Source of the DNA: Alligator mississippiensis | Taxonomy: Eukaryota; Chordata; Crocodylia; Alligatoridae | NCBI RefSeq assembly: GCF_030867095.1 | Contig: NC_081835.1 | Location: 47,599,892-47,663,891 of the forward strand | DNA length: 64,000 bases | Direction: 5' to 3' | Shown: piece after piece, positions 1-38,719 of the stretch | Layout of the letters: the number at the start of each line of letters is the position of its first letter | Numbering within the stretch: position 1 is the first letter of the stretch | Made by a program: the position numbers and the translations under genes | Notes under the pieces: generated by a model | Databases searched by the model: none | The model's input: the letters and a program-made list of their open reading frames with translations, nothing else | What the model was told of the DNA's origin: nothing

Positions 1-165
1 CCGCCCCCGCGGACCCATTGGGCCGCGCCGGGGCCCCGCCCCTCCGCCTCAGCCATTGGGCGCACGCTGGGCAGCCCTGTCTGGGGCGGGGCCGCCAGCC
101 CTGGGGGAGGGAGGGAGCGGGTCCCGTGGGACCCCGGCGGCAAGCAGCGCCACCCTCAGCGGCAT
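1..165. promoter_or_regulatory. CpG-rich promoter-like segment at left edge
   Basis: The sequence is very GC- and CpG-rich. It has two CCATTGG motifs (15-21 and 53-59), which are CCAAT boxes on the minus strand 38 bp apart, and GC boxes (around 31-45 and GGGGCGGGGC at 83-92). This is typical of a vertebrate housekeeping promoter. In human the gene left of TMEM203 is TPRN, on the same strand as TMEM203, so this could be the TPRN promoter firing leftward out of the window. That assignment is inference; no coding sequence of the gene is visible. Confidence 0.55.
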
Positions 166-745
166 CGGCCCAGCCCAGGCTTTGTCTGCACGGGTCTTAA
201 ACCCTCCAGGGATGGAGAGCGAGTCCGCCAGCTCTCCGGGTAACCTGGTCCTGTGCTTTACTACCTTCCCAGTGAGCAAGTTGTTCCTAATATCTGACCT
301 CAACTTCCCTGGCTGCAGCGCGAGACCGTTGCTGCCCTGTTCTGTCATCTGCCACCCCTGAGAACAGGCCAGCTCCACCCTCGTCCAACCTCCCTGCAGG
401 TAGTTGAAGGCTGCTGTTAAAGCCCCTTCCGTCCTCTCTTCCCTAGACTAAATTAGCTCAGTTCCCTCAGCCTCTCAGCAGTCATGTCCCAGCCCCTCAC
501 CATTTCTGTTGCCCTCTGCTGGACTCTCTCCAACTTGTCCACATCCTTTCTGTAGTGGGGGCCCACAGCTGGACACAGCACTGCAGATGTGGTCTTGCCA
601 GTGCTGAATAGAGAACAATCACTTCCCTTGACCTGCTGGCAACACATCTACCAATGCCACCCAGGATGCTGTTAGCCTTCTTGGCATCGAGGGCATGCTG
701 CTGGCTCCAGTTCAGCTTATTGTTCATGGTAACCTCCATGTGTTA
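165..745 (-). mobile_element. CR1 LINE, 3' fragment
   Basis: On the minus strand this encodes the end of the CR1 reverse-transcriptase ORF. It has the typical run from LNWSQQ through AKKANSILG and VASRSREVI to LYSALARPHL, then YRKDVDKLERVQQRATEM, and further on the LRSDIRNNLL / VVKHRTRLPGEL block. The frame is broken and the 5' part is missing, as usual for CR1. Its 3' end runs into the CpG-rich edge, so the right limit is clearer than the left. Confidence 0.85.
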
Positions 746-2940
746 TATGAAATGATGATCCTCACCATCTGTACCCCTCTTTTCAAAATCCCAAATCCAC
801 CCATGCACTCAGAGCCATGAGGAAGGGCCCCAGTCAGAGAAGAGGTTGAGCTCACCTGTTAGATTTATGCCAAAGTGTTTTGTTGCAAAGAAATATGTGA
901 GGCCCAAGAAAAGAGCAGAAATCAGGCTCTGGGCAGGCATCAACCCTTGCTGAGCTGGAGGGACCAGCCAGCAGCTCACCCCAGGGAACAGATTTCTTTA
1001 GGAGCTGCTGGGAAAGGCTGACAAATGAGCAATAAACTGTTATTATCTTTCAAGGAAACAATTGCATGGGCATCACTTTCTGGTAGAAAGGTAAGTTTCA
1101 GGGGAGATAAAACTGCTTTGTGCCCTGTGACAACACAGCCATTCATTCTCAATGGCCATGTGTGGAACGTGACTCCAGTCCAGGTGTGCTTTTGTAGCCA
1201 AACTCCTGTCCTTTGCCGTAAGCACACATCACAGGTCTCAGTGGTGACTCCGCACAGTCTCTGTGCCAGGAATCTAAAGAGGAAATAGTTCTTGCTTGGA
1301 GCTCCCCTGACATCACCCACTGTACAGTTATTCAGCATTAGTAAGATATCAGCTCTGCAAGTTACCTTGCCTGGAACCACCTGTATCGCCAGGAGGAAGT
1401 TCTGGGACTCACGATTGTGGGTCTGTTCCCCCGCTCCTTTGGTCACATGCCCCTGGACAAATTACTGGACAGTGTCCACAGTCTCCTAAGACCCATGCAA
1501 GGAGCAGTGGGGGAACCGTCAGAGACTCTCTGTTCCGCTTTCCCTTAGAGAAAGGCCTTATTTTAACCCTTGGACTTGTGCTCTTTCATGTCCTTTTTTC
1601 TCTTTTCCCAAGAATCAGCTGTAGCCAGATCTGGGGCTCTCTTCTCATATCAGGGCTTTGGACTTTAGCTTTGAGCCAGGACATAAAGCCACCCCCTACC
1701 CCAGGGCTATAAATATTGTAGCTTAGGTCCATGGCCCCCCAACACAGCCTCCTGGCTATGGGAGAGACTTTCAATTTCTGATAGGCCCCAAAGCCTCCCT
1801 TATCAATGCAGTTCTAGAACTACAATAGATACTTGGCCTGGAAATGCCCTTTTAACCAGTGAGAATAACTTACAGGGTCAGGTGCTAAAATCTGCCCTTT
1901 GTTCCACTTCTCAATGCTCTAGCTCCTGCTACTGATGGGAAGCTTCCCCACACACCCTGCACATGCAGATTTTAGCCACCTTGCTGATAAAGATGATTAT
2001 TTCTTTGGGGGCTCCACCACACCATCTCCCAAGACTAAAGGAGGAGGGGAACTAATGGACCTTTTAACAGCTAGGGTTAAACCTTGCTAAAACTGGTAGG
2101 TTTAACTGCCATACTTACTTAAGGTGGCCATACCTTTACATATCCAGATGTGGAATGGCTAAGCCTGGGGGATACAGAACCAGGGTCCAAGTGACTTTTT
2201 GGGACTGAACGAACAGGGATGAGAGTAAAGTCAAAACAAGAGTTCCAGAGGAGAACACCAAGTAGAGAGCCCTAGGTCTCAAAGATAACCAGGGAGCTAG
2301 TATACTTTAGACAGACTCTGCCAGGAGCTGAGGAAACCAGGAACCAGAAACAAGCCTCGCTGTTGCAGAACACCCCACTGCATCCAGCTTCTTCCTGATG
2401 GTCCCAAGGAACATTTTTTTCCACAAGGCAAATGCAAAGCTGTTCAGGAATGGGAATGATCTAGGAGTATTGGGATGGAGGGAAAGAGAGTGTGGGTAGA
2501 GAACTGGCAGCTCTTCTGGGGAGGAAGATGACACACTGAAACATGAGAAGCTAGCTTCAGTGCTGCCTGAACACTGGTGCATGGCTCCTGAAAAAGTTCT
2601 TGAAATGGGGGGAGTGGGTTTAGGGTTGAGTATGAGCAAAAAGAGTCTTCAGGCCAAGAATAAGAAAACAGTCTCTGGTTATTTGATTCCTCCGTGTCTG
2701 AGAAAGTGGGACTTAGCCCATTTTAAAAAATAAAAAACAGAGCTGTCAGTTTCTCACCTATTTCTCCTCCTAACTGGAGTAACCTACAAGGTGCTGCATT
2801 TTGGTGAGCTGGCCACTGGGCCAGATTTAGCAGCCATAAAAACCTACAAAACTATGAGGGAAGTTGCTTTGTCCAACCACCGTTTAGAAAGTGGTTCATG
2901 ACAACACGTTCCACCCTCAATGCCTAAGAATAGCAGGGAA
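746..2940. other. gene-free stretch, nothing recognised
   Basis: Moderate-GC sequence with no long frame that resembles a protein and no repeat I can name. An ancient repeat too decayed to recognise by eye cannot be excluded. Confidence 0.4.
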
Positions 2941-2944
2941 GACC

Positions 2945-3165
2945 TAAGGTGGAATCTTCAAAAGCACCCAAAGCATTAGGCTTACAAATTCCACAGAAAG
3001 TCAACTGGATCCCTGTTTAGATACCCAATTTATCATTAAAATCAATGGCGAATTAAGTGCCTAAACAGCAGCAAGACCCCACTGTGCAAGCCACTGTACA
3101 AGCAGAACAAAAAGCCAGGCTGTGCCCCAGAGAGCTGGCAGTCTAAGACAAGCAGACTGGGGAGT
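2945..3165 (+). repeat. Ancient L2/L3-type LINE relic
   Basis: The phrases aaatcaatggcgaattaag, actgtgcaagccactgta and gagctggcagtctaagaca follow the order of the 'chance of being a trace of an old L2/CR1-type LINE tail' seen across reptile genomes. The match is from memory, limits are approximate and there is no intact frame. Confidence 0.4.
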
Positions 3166-3351
3166 ACAAGGAACAAATGACATATTCTTGGTCAGCACGA
3201 TGGGCAGTGATCTCAGCAGAACAGTAGTCCAACCATTGTCAGTAGCCCAGCAAAAGCACATTTTTCAGAGGGTTTGGAGGGAGAACAACAAACTTATTGT
3301 AGATGTTGACAGGTTGTTTGCAGTGATAGCAGAGAGGGTAGCCTCTCTGGC

Positions 3352-3663
3352 CAGTGATTCTCAACCAGGGTTCTGAGACACTGGGGTGCCTTGAGATCCT
3401 TTCAAGGGTACCACGGTATGCCATACAATATTAGCACTGTGAGGTGTGCAAACGTGATTCACAAATAAACCCAGAGGTTTCAAATAGGAATCTAGTGTTA
3501 AAAACATTCTGACATGCTGTGGTCTTTCTGAATTCTTTGCAACAGAATTGCTCTAGTATTTTTGTAAAAAAAAAAAGAGTAAAAAGTAAGAACTGACATG
3601 TTTTAAGGGGCGCCTTGAATCTATTGAGGGGTGCCTCAAGTCTAAAAAGGTTAAGAACCACTG
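3352..3663. mobile_element. hAT (Charlie-like) non-autonomous element
   Basis: The ends are CAGTGATTCTCAACC and GGTTAAGAACCACTG, an inverted repeat of the Charlie/hAT type. The flanks ctctggc (left) and ctctggg (right) are a near-match, slightly out of register with the expected 8-bp target duplication. The 312-bp body has no transposase, so it is a MITE-like internal deletion derivative. Confidence 0.75.
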
Positions 3664-3846
3664 CTCTGGGAGCTGGGCTGGAATGGCTGGGGTAGAGTTA
3701 AGTCTTACTGCAGCTGTGACTTTAGAATGCTGCTAGAAATTGAAGAAAATATTTTCCTGCAACACTGTGATTCTTTGAAAGGATGGTGCTATTCATGCAG
3801 CTGCAGAACACACAGCTTCTCCCTTTGCTTATAGTATAGTAAAGTC

Positions 3847-4042
3847 CAGAGTTTGAATTACACTGACTCAGGGGGGTCTGCAAAAAAAAATTGGGCTGCC
3901 CCATCATGATGCCCTAATAAAATTGAAGACCCCCCCCAGGTTATGATTTTCAAATTTTAGGGGGGGCAGAGGGGGTGGGGCTCATTTGTGATGGGGGGGC
4001 TCAGCCCCCCCCCCCCCGGGCTCCCCCATAATTCAAACCCTG
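3847..4042. mobile_element. Short hAT-like MITE with G/C-run core
   Basis: The ends CAGAGTTTGAATTA and TAATTCAAACCCTG form a terminal inverted repeat. The core holds long G and C runs (around 3928-3970 and 3994-4020). The flanks gtaaagtc and ataaagct share only taaag, so the target duplication is weak and the element is probably old. Confidence 0.55.
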
Positions 4043-4409
4043 ATAAAGCTGGATTACCCCTGACACCAGATGTCTTTGGATAATCAGTAATCAGGAGTCA
4101 ATAGGCAGGAAGCATTCTTAAATCCTACTCATGTGTTGCCCTGCAAGGGAGTACTGTTAGCACACGCTGGCATATGGTTACATAAGTGACCTTTGGGCAG
4201 GTACCTGCAGTCCTTAATGAACCACTCCCAGGCACAACTCATAGCTTCAACAAGAGCAGTTTCACTTAGGTGTCATATCACAAACGTTAAGATACAGACC
4301 TTTGTTTACTAAGAGACACTTCATCTTGGTGATAAATCTCTGATACAGGGACTTTTGCACTCTTGGCACAAAATAATAGCACCCTGCTCCAAGGGACCTT
4401 CTGCAAAGA

Positions 4410-4530
4410 ATGACGAGTATTGTTCACTGTCAATAACACTCTAGTGTACTAGAGGCTGTGCAAATGCAAAAGAGCTGGCCTCTGCTCTAACAAGCTTATG
4501 CTTGGAGGGAAACAAAGCATGTAGAGACAG
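4410..4530 (+). repeat. L2-like LINE trace
   Basis: The order 'ctagaggctgtgcaaatgc - gagctggcctctgctc - aagcttatgcttggagg' resembles the segment of L2/CR1-type relics that reads 'compute size, consist of gctgtgcaaacacag, then ggagcttacagtc'. This is recognised by eye only. Confidence 0.3.
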
Positions 4531-5000
4531 TGCATTGAGTAAGGAAGCAGCTAGGAGCCTGATAGCTGACTGCCTTTTCACAATGTAGAAGTAGTAAGGT
4601 GCTTTTGGGTTCAGCTTATACAGAGATGGAACAACTCCCCCACATTACCCAATGGCCTGGCTGTTAGGAGCTGGTCAATTCTTTCAGGCATCCCAGAACT
4701 GGGGACTAATTACAATCTTTGAGAATGCTACGGCATTGAAACCATATTTGCCAAATAAGCAGTTAGTGTGACAGTGCTGTAAACTGGAACATGCTCTCTG
4801 GATCCTGCTGGCTACTACTGATTGCAATTCATGGAAAACCCCAGGTCAGACTGGCATAAAGCAGAAGCAATCATCCATACACCAAAGTGGTTATGCTGCA
4901 CTCACCCTCAGAGTCTCTGAGCCTGAGCACTATCACAAAGGGATATCTCTGGATTTCATTCAACGCTGATGTATTAGTATAAAAGACTGAGGACACAGTG

Positions 5001-5057
5001 GTGTGACAGCACAAGCATAATGGCACACACTAGTGTGAGAGCACAAGCCCAATGGCA
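5001..5057. repeat. 32-bp tandem duplication, two copies
   Basis: The unit starting gtgtgacagcacaagc at 5001 is repeated from 5033 as gtgtgagagcacaagc, followed in both by a nearly identical aatggca. It looks like a local duplication with a few substitutions and has no visible function. Confidence 0.6.
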
Positions 5058-6203
5058 ATGACAGCAGATTCTCAGATTCTCACTACATACAGTCCTGGTT
5101 TGTACTGAATTATGCTAGACTACATGAGACTCCTTGCTTTGGTGAATGTACCTCTTGCATAGAAGAGTCCTCAAACTCTCTAGGTCACTGTTCCACTGCA
5201 GAATTTTTTTCTTTTTTAATGAGAACATTCATTCCATTAACAATTAGGTTAACAGCCCCACCAATGTTGCAACATGAAGCACTGTAAAATCAAGAATAAC
5301 CAAAAGTTATTCTTCCCCTGCACAATCTTAGTTCTGCCCTTTCTATGCATGCTTTCAAGAAAATCTTTTAAGTTCTGCTTTCCTGAAGGAACCCTAAGTA
5401 TATCTGCTATACAGTACTCAGTAAGAGACAAGGGTCCTGCAGAGCCCTGTGTCACAGCCCTGTGTCACAGCCCTGCCTCCCTCCCTTGTGGACAGTCACC
5501 AGAGCTCTGGTATTTAACCCAATCCCTGGATCTCACTTCCCTTGAAGTGTACCAAGTCTGAGCAGCATCCAGATGATGTCATTAAATCTGACCTCCTGGG
5601 CAGACGCCGCTAAGGTATGCTGTTGTTCTCAAGCTAGTACCTCTTTCTGGGAGGTGAGGTCATTTAGCCTAAGATCAGGGCTGACCCAGCAAGTCTCCTC
5701 AATACCAAGGCATGCTCTCTCCTGAGCTTCATTCCTGTGGGCATTTTGATTTTCAGTTTAACACATTGAGGACCATGAGACAGTTAAAGCAAAAACAAGA
5801 TCTAAATAACAGACTATAGTAACCAGCAGTAGCTTAAAAATGGGTGGGCAAGCAGGGCATTTGGCACTGCCTAAAGGGGAAAGGTGCAGGGGGAGGGAAC
5901 ACTAGAGTGGAGTGGGAAGGGCTTCACTCTCCCATCCTCCCTTCCTCATAGCTCCTTCAGCAGGAAGGCACAGCAGTGGCAGCAACACAGGCCCCTGTGT
6001 CAGTGAAGGGCATTCTGGGAAATGCAGTTTCTGCTGTTGGGGGGATATATTAACCTCTTATTTTTACTGCTGAAAACTGTTGGGGTTTTTTGGTTGCTGG
6101 ACATACATGTCTTCAGCAAAAAAAACAATTAAGTAGACATCTTATTAAGCCAATTTAAGTCCATTATTTCATATCATTTGAGAGACACCATAACAGCTTA
6201 GTA

Positions 6204-6463
6204 CACGGATGGCTAACCTGTGGCACAAGCAGCCTCTGTGCAGCATGCAACAGATCAGAGAGGGGATAGACATTACAGTAGTAGGTAAGGCAGGAAGCAG
6301 AAGGCACAGGACAGGAAGCAGAAAGCAGAGCAGGAGATTGGGCAGGGAGCACCAAGTAGGAAGCAAAAAGAAGAACGGAAGATTGGGCAGAATAGGACTG
6401 GAGTGGCACTCGGAGTGCAGGACTAATTTGTAGTATGCTTGCCAATATGGTTGGCCTCCACTG
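6204..6463. mobile_element. hAT non-autonomous element with 8-bp TSD
   Basis: The left end CACGGATGGCTAACCTGTGGC and the right end, read on the other strand as CAGTGGAGGCCAACCATAT, are a hAT-type inverted repeat. The flanks are gcttagta (6196-6203) and gcttacta (6464-6471), 7 of 8 identical, which is a good target duplication. The 260-bp interior is purine-rich with repeated aggaagcag words and has no transposase. Confidence 0.8.
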
Positions 6464-6560
6464 GCTTACTAGAACATGACTAAATCCACTACCCCACCTT
6501 CCCAATAGAAACAAGTACTATAATTATAACAATAGCAACAACAAGATTTATGAGAAAAGG

Positions 6561-6952
6561 ATGAAAGAGCTAGTTATCTAGTCTGGAGAAGACCGAGGAG
6601 AATTTGACAACAGTCTTCAAATAACTGAAAAGTGATAATAAAAAGGATGGAGATGGGTTTTTCTCTGTGACTATACGGACTAGGAGCAATAGCCTCAAAC
6701 TGCAGCAGAGGAAATTAATCTTGGAAATTAGGAAGAACTTCCTCACTATAAGGGTGGTCAAGCATTGGAACAGGCTTCCTAGAGAAGTTGTGGAAACTCC
6801 ATCCATGGAAGTTTGGAGAGCAGATCGGACAGAGACTTGGCTGGATGGTTTAGCCAGGGATGATTTTGCCAAGCAGGAGGCTGGACTAGATGACCTCATG
6901 TTCCCTTCCCAGCCCTACTTTCCTAGGATCCTAACAATAAATAACAACATTT
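6561..6952 (+). mobile_element. CR1 LINE, 3' fragment
   Basis: This is the sense-strand 3' part of CR1. It holds the block from ggaagaacttcctcactat and the VVKHWNRLPREVVETPS translation through ggctggactagatgacctc to a short a/t-rich tail near 6935-6950. There is no intact ORF. The 5' truncation is near 6561. Confidence 0.9.
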
Positions 6953-7472
6953 AAAATGCCAAAGAGGGACCGTCTAAAATTGACAGCGAAAGGAAAACAG
7001 CCCATTGAGCCTGGCCCTGAAGTAGGTATAAGTTAGGGGAATCAGATTGCTGCTGTCTTCAGTCGTTTCAACAAATCTGTAGTTCAGCTACCCAGGCTCA
7101 CTGACAATTTGCACTGCATTGTAACTGGGAGCCTTTGCCTGACCTGCACTGAACATACTATTCTTTCTACACAGAATACATTCTTGTCCTGCTGCTTTGA
7201 AGCTTGTTCTGGACGGATCAGACAAGCCCCACTTGAGGCCACAACTGGAGCTTACATCACGAGCTCTGCATCCTCAGCATGCGTAGGGCAGATAAGTCAG
7301 CAGCTGCCTTCATGAAGGCAACATCCTCCCAACCGTGGGCACAGAAGTCCAAGGCAGGCTTCCCTCACCCTGGATTCGCCCACCTTCCTCAGGCAACAGC
7401 AGCACATAGCAACATCCTCAGACAAAGCTTCACAAATGAGCCCACCCGTTGGTGATGCGGCGCATGCGCATC
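6953..7472. other. gene-free spacer downstream of TMEM203
   Basis: No gene or repeat is recognised. It lies beyond the TMEM203 polyadenylation signal. Confidence 0.4.
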
Positions 7473-7478
7473 TTTATT
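7473..7478 (-). promoter_or_regulatory. TMEM203: TMEM203 polyadenylation signal
   Basis: TTTATT on the plus strand is AATAAA on the minus strand, about 380 bp past the TMEM203 stop. It is the first canonical signal I see on that side, giving a 3' UTR of about 0.4 kb. Confidence 0.65.
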
Positions 7479-7590
7479 ACAAAACACCCAATTCAAGCTA
7501 TCAGCATCAGCCCTTCCTGACATTCATACGCTGCCCCCAAAATTCAGGACACGCTGTGGGGCTGCCATGAGACCCCTTGGGGGCATGGTG

Positions 7591-7806
7591 CTGATGGGCA
7601 ACTGCTTGAGGCAACTGAAAGTTTCTCAGCCTGGAGCTATGATGCCAACACATGGTGACTGGAGGGAACACAAAATGTCTCAGCCCAGAGCCATGACGCT
7701 GATGGGCGGCAACTGGATGGAACCCAAAACGTCTTGGCCCGGAGCCACGAGGCTGCTGGGTGGCGACCGGAGGGAACCCGAAACGTCTCAGCTCAGAGCA
7801 ACAGGT
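7591..7806. repeat. 54-bp minisatellite, four copies, in TMEM203 3' UTR
   Basis: There are four head-to-tail 54-bp units (7591-7644, 7645-7698, 7699-7752, 7753-7806). Shared anchors are a gg-aactg/gac-gg core, then gtctcag or gtcttgg, then gagccatgac or a close variant. Units 2-4 are most alike and unit 1 is most diverged. The period is a multiple of three and the plus-strand frame stays open across all four, but that frame is antisense to TMEM203. Confidence 0.85.
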
Positions 7807-7857
7807 CGGGGCCCGGTCCAGGGAGCAGGACAGTGGCGTCAGCCCTGGCCAGCGGGG

Positions 7858-8274
7858 TCAGTTGACGCGGCAGGCGCGAATCATGAGCAGCTGCAGCAGG
7901 ATGAAGACAGGCGACATGATGAGGCCGTACCAGAGCTCGCGCGTCTGCTCTGCCAGCTTCTGGCACAGCAGCATCTCGAAGACGAACTTGAGGCTGAGCA
8001 GGGTGAGGATCCAGAAGAGGCGCAGCACGGCCAGGCGCTTCTCGCCGTCCTGGAACAGGCGCACCGACACGATGGCCGTGAAGTAGGTGCTCAGCCCGTC
8101 AGCCGCAAAGAAGGGCACGAAGACCACCCACCACGACAGCGCCGCGCCCGCGCCCGCGCCGTCCACCTTCAGCACGAGCAGCACGGAGGCGGCCAGCAGC
8201 GCCAGCCCGTGCAGCAGCAGCTCGAAGGGCGCGAAGCCGAGCCATTGCACCAGCTCCCGCAGCGAGAACAGCAT
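7858..8274 (-). CDS. TMEM203: Transmembrane protein 203
   Basis: A single-exon gene encodes 138 aa, starting MLFSLRELVQWLGF and ending LLMIRACRVN, essentially the vertebrate TMEM203 sequence (136 aa in human). Hydrophobicity suggests four membrane spans at about residues 14-36, 46-70, 80-102 and 112-132. The central block FVPFFAADGLSTYF and the RLFQDGEKRLAVLRLF loop are family hallmarks. The start was set at 8274. An in-frame ATG 14 codons upstream (8316) would add a basic, non-hydrophobic extension not found in the family. Two extra residues lie in a Gly/Ala loop after span 1. The mammalian protein is described in ER calcium homeostasis and as a STING partner at endolysosomal membranes (established knowledge). 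It is divergent from NDOR1 with a shared CpG-island promoter. Confidence 0.97.
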   Translation of the reverse strand: MLFSLRELVQWLGFAPFELLLHGLALLAASVLLVLKVDGAGAGAALSWWVVFVPFFAADGLSTYFTAIVSVRLFQDGEKRLAVLRLFWILTLLSLKFVFEMLLCQKLAEQTRELWYGLIMSPVFILLQLLMIRACRVN

Positions 8275-8618
8275 CGCCGCGACTCGCGGCGCGCTGCGGC
8301 GCCGCCCCCCGAGCACTTCCGGCGCGCGCCGGTGTCCTTACCGGAAGCGGAAGTAGCGCGATGTTGGCTTGTGCAGGGAAGTCGGACGTTTTCTCCGGTA
8401 GCCGATAGCCACACTTCCGGCGCACGGTGTTGTCGTCACAGGAAGCGGAAGCAGCCCGATGCCGGTAGTGCAGGTGTGTTCGGCGTTCTTGGCTGTCGGG
8501 CTGGGGTTATGAGTCCCGGTCCCGAGCGAGCGGAGCGGTGCTTTCCATCCCTTGTATCTCTTTGAGGAAGCGTCTATTATTGCCTCTTAACGTGCCAGAT
8601 ACAGTTATACCAGCTCCA

Positions 8619-8620
<2 letters not shown>
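8275..8620. promoter_or_regulatory. Bidirectional CpG-island promoter TMEM203/NDOR1
   Basis: This CpG-rich spacer lies between the TMEM203 start and the presumed NDOR1 first exon and has no TATA box. It contains a tandem duplication: the block at 8314 recurs at 8412 (98-bp offset), aligned without gaps for its first 50 bp. Each copy holds ACTTCCGG (8315-8322, 8413-8420) and GGAAGCGGAAG (8343-8353, 8441-8451), which are ETS/GABP-type sites in both orientations. Such sites are common in bidirectional housekeeping promoters. Confidence 0.8.
8455..8618 (+). other. NDOR1: Probable NDOR1 5' UTR exon
   Basis: The NDOR1 start codon sits at an intron-exon border (11071-11073), so a non-coding first exon must lie upstream. 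The CpG island supplies the promoter, and a GTGAGT donor occurs at 8619 after ...gctcca. The start is a guess. A CAG|GTGTGT site near 8472 is an alternative donor. The proposed exon holds an 18-codon upstream ORF (8509-8565) that begins ATGAGTCCC and ends TGA. Confidence 0.4.
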
Positions 8621-38610
<29,990 letters not shown>

Positions 38611-38694
38611 TCCCAGCCCCGAGCTGGGCCTGCTGTTCTCTCCACAGCTGAGTGCATGTAAGCACAGAGGAGCGAGCCTGCAGGAATCATGTCT

Positions 38695-38700
38695 AATAAA
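38695..38700 (+). promoter_or_regulatory. NDOR1: NDOR1 polyadenylation signal
   Basis: AATAAA lies 85 bp after the stop codon, followed by a t/g-containing stretch (agggtgtctcag). The 3' UTR is therefore about 0.1 kb. Confidence 0.85.
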
Positions 38701-38719
38701 CCCCCAGGCACCTGACTTC

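Larger units (their letters stand above)
4043..6203. other. gene-free stretch with relic repeats
   Basis: No gene is seen. An L2-like trace lies at about 4410-4530 and a two-copy tandem duplication at 5001-5057 (separate entries). A 13-bp motif agccctgtgtcac is repeated around 5442-5470. The rest is unrecognised. Confidence 0.4.

Noticed and set aside
7567-8565. 332-codon plus-strand frame across the TMEM203 locus
   Set aside because: It is antisense to a conserved gene, its repeated part is a minisatellite and the rest is the mirror of TMEM203 codons and CpG-rich promoter.
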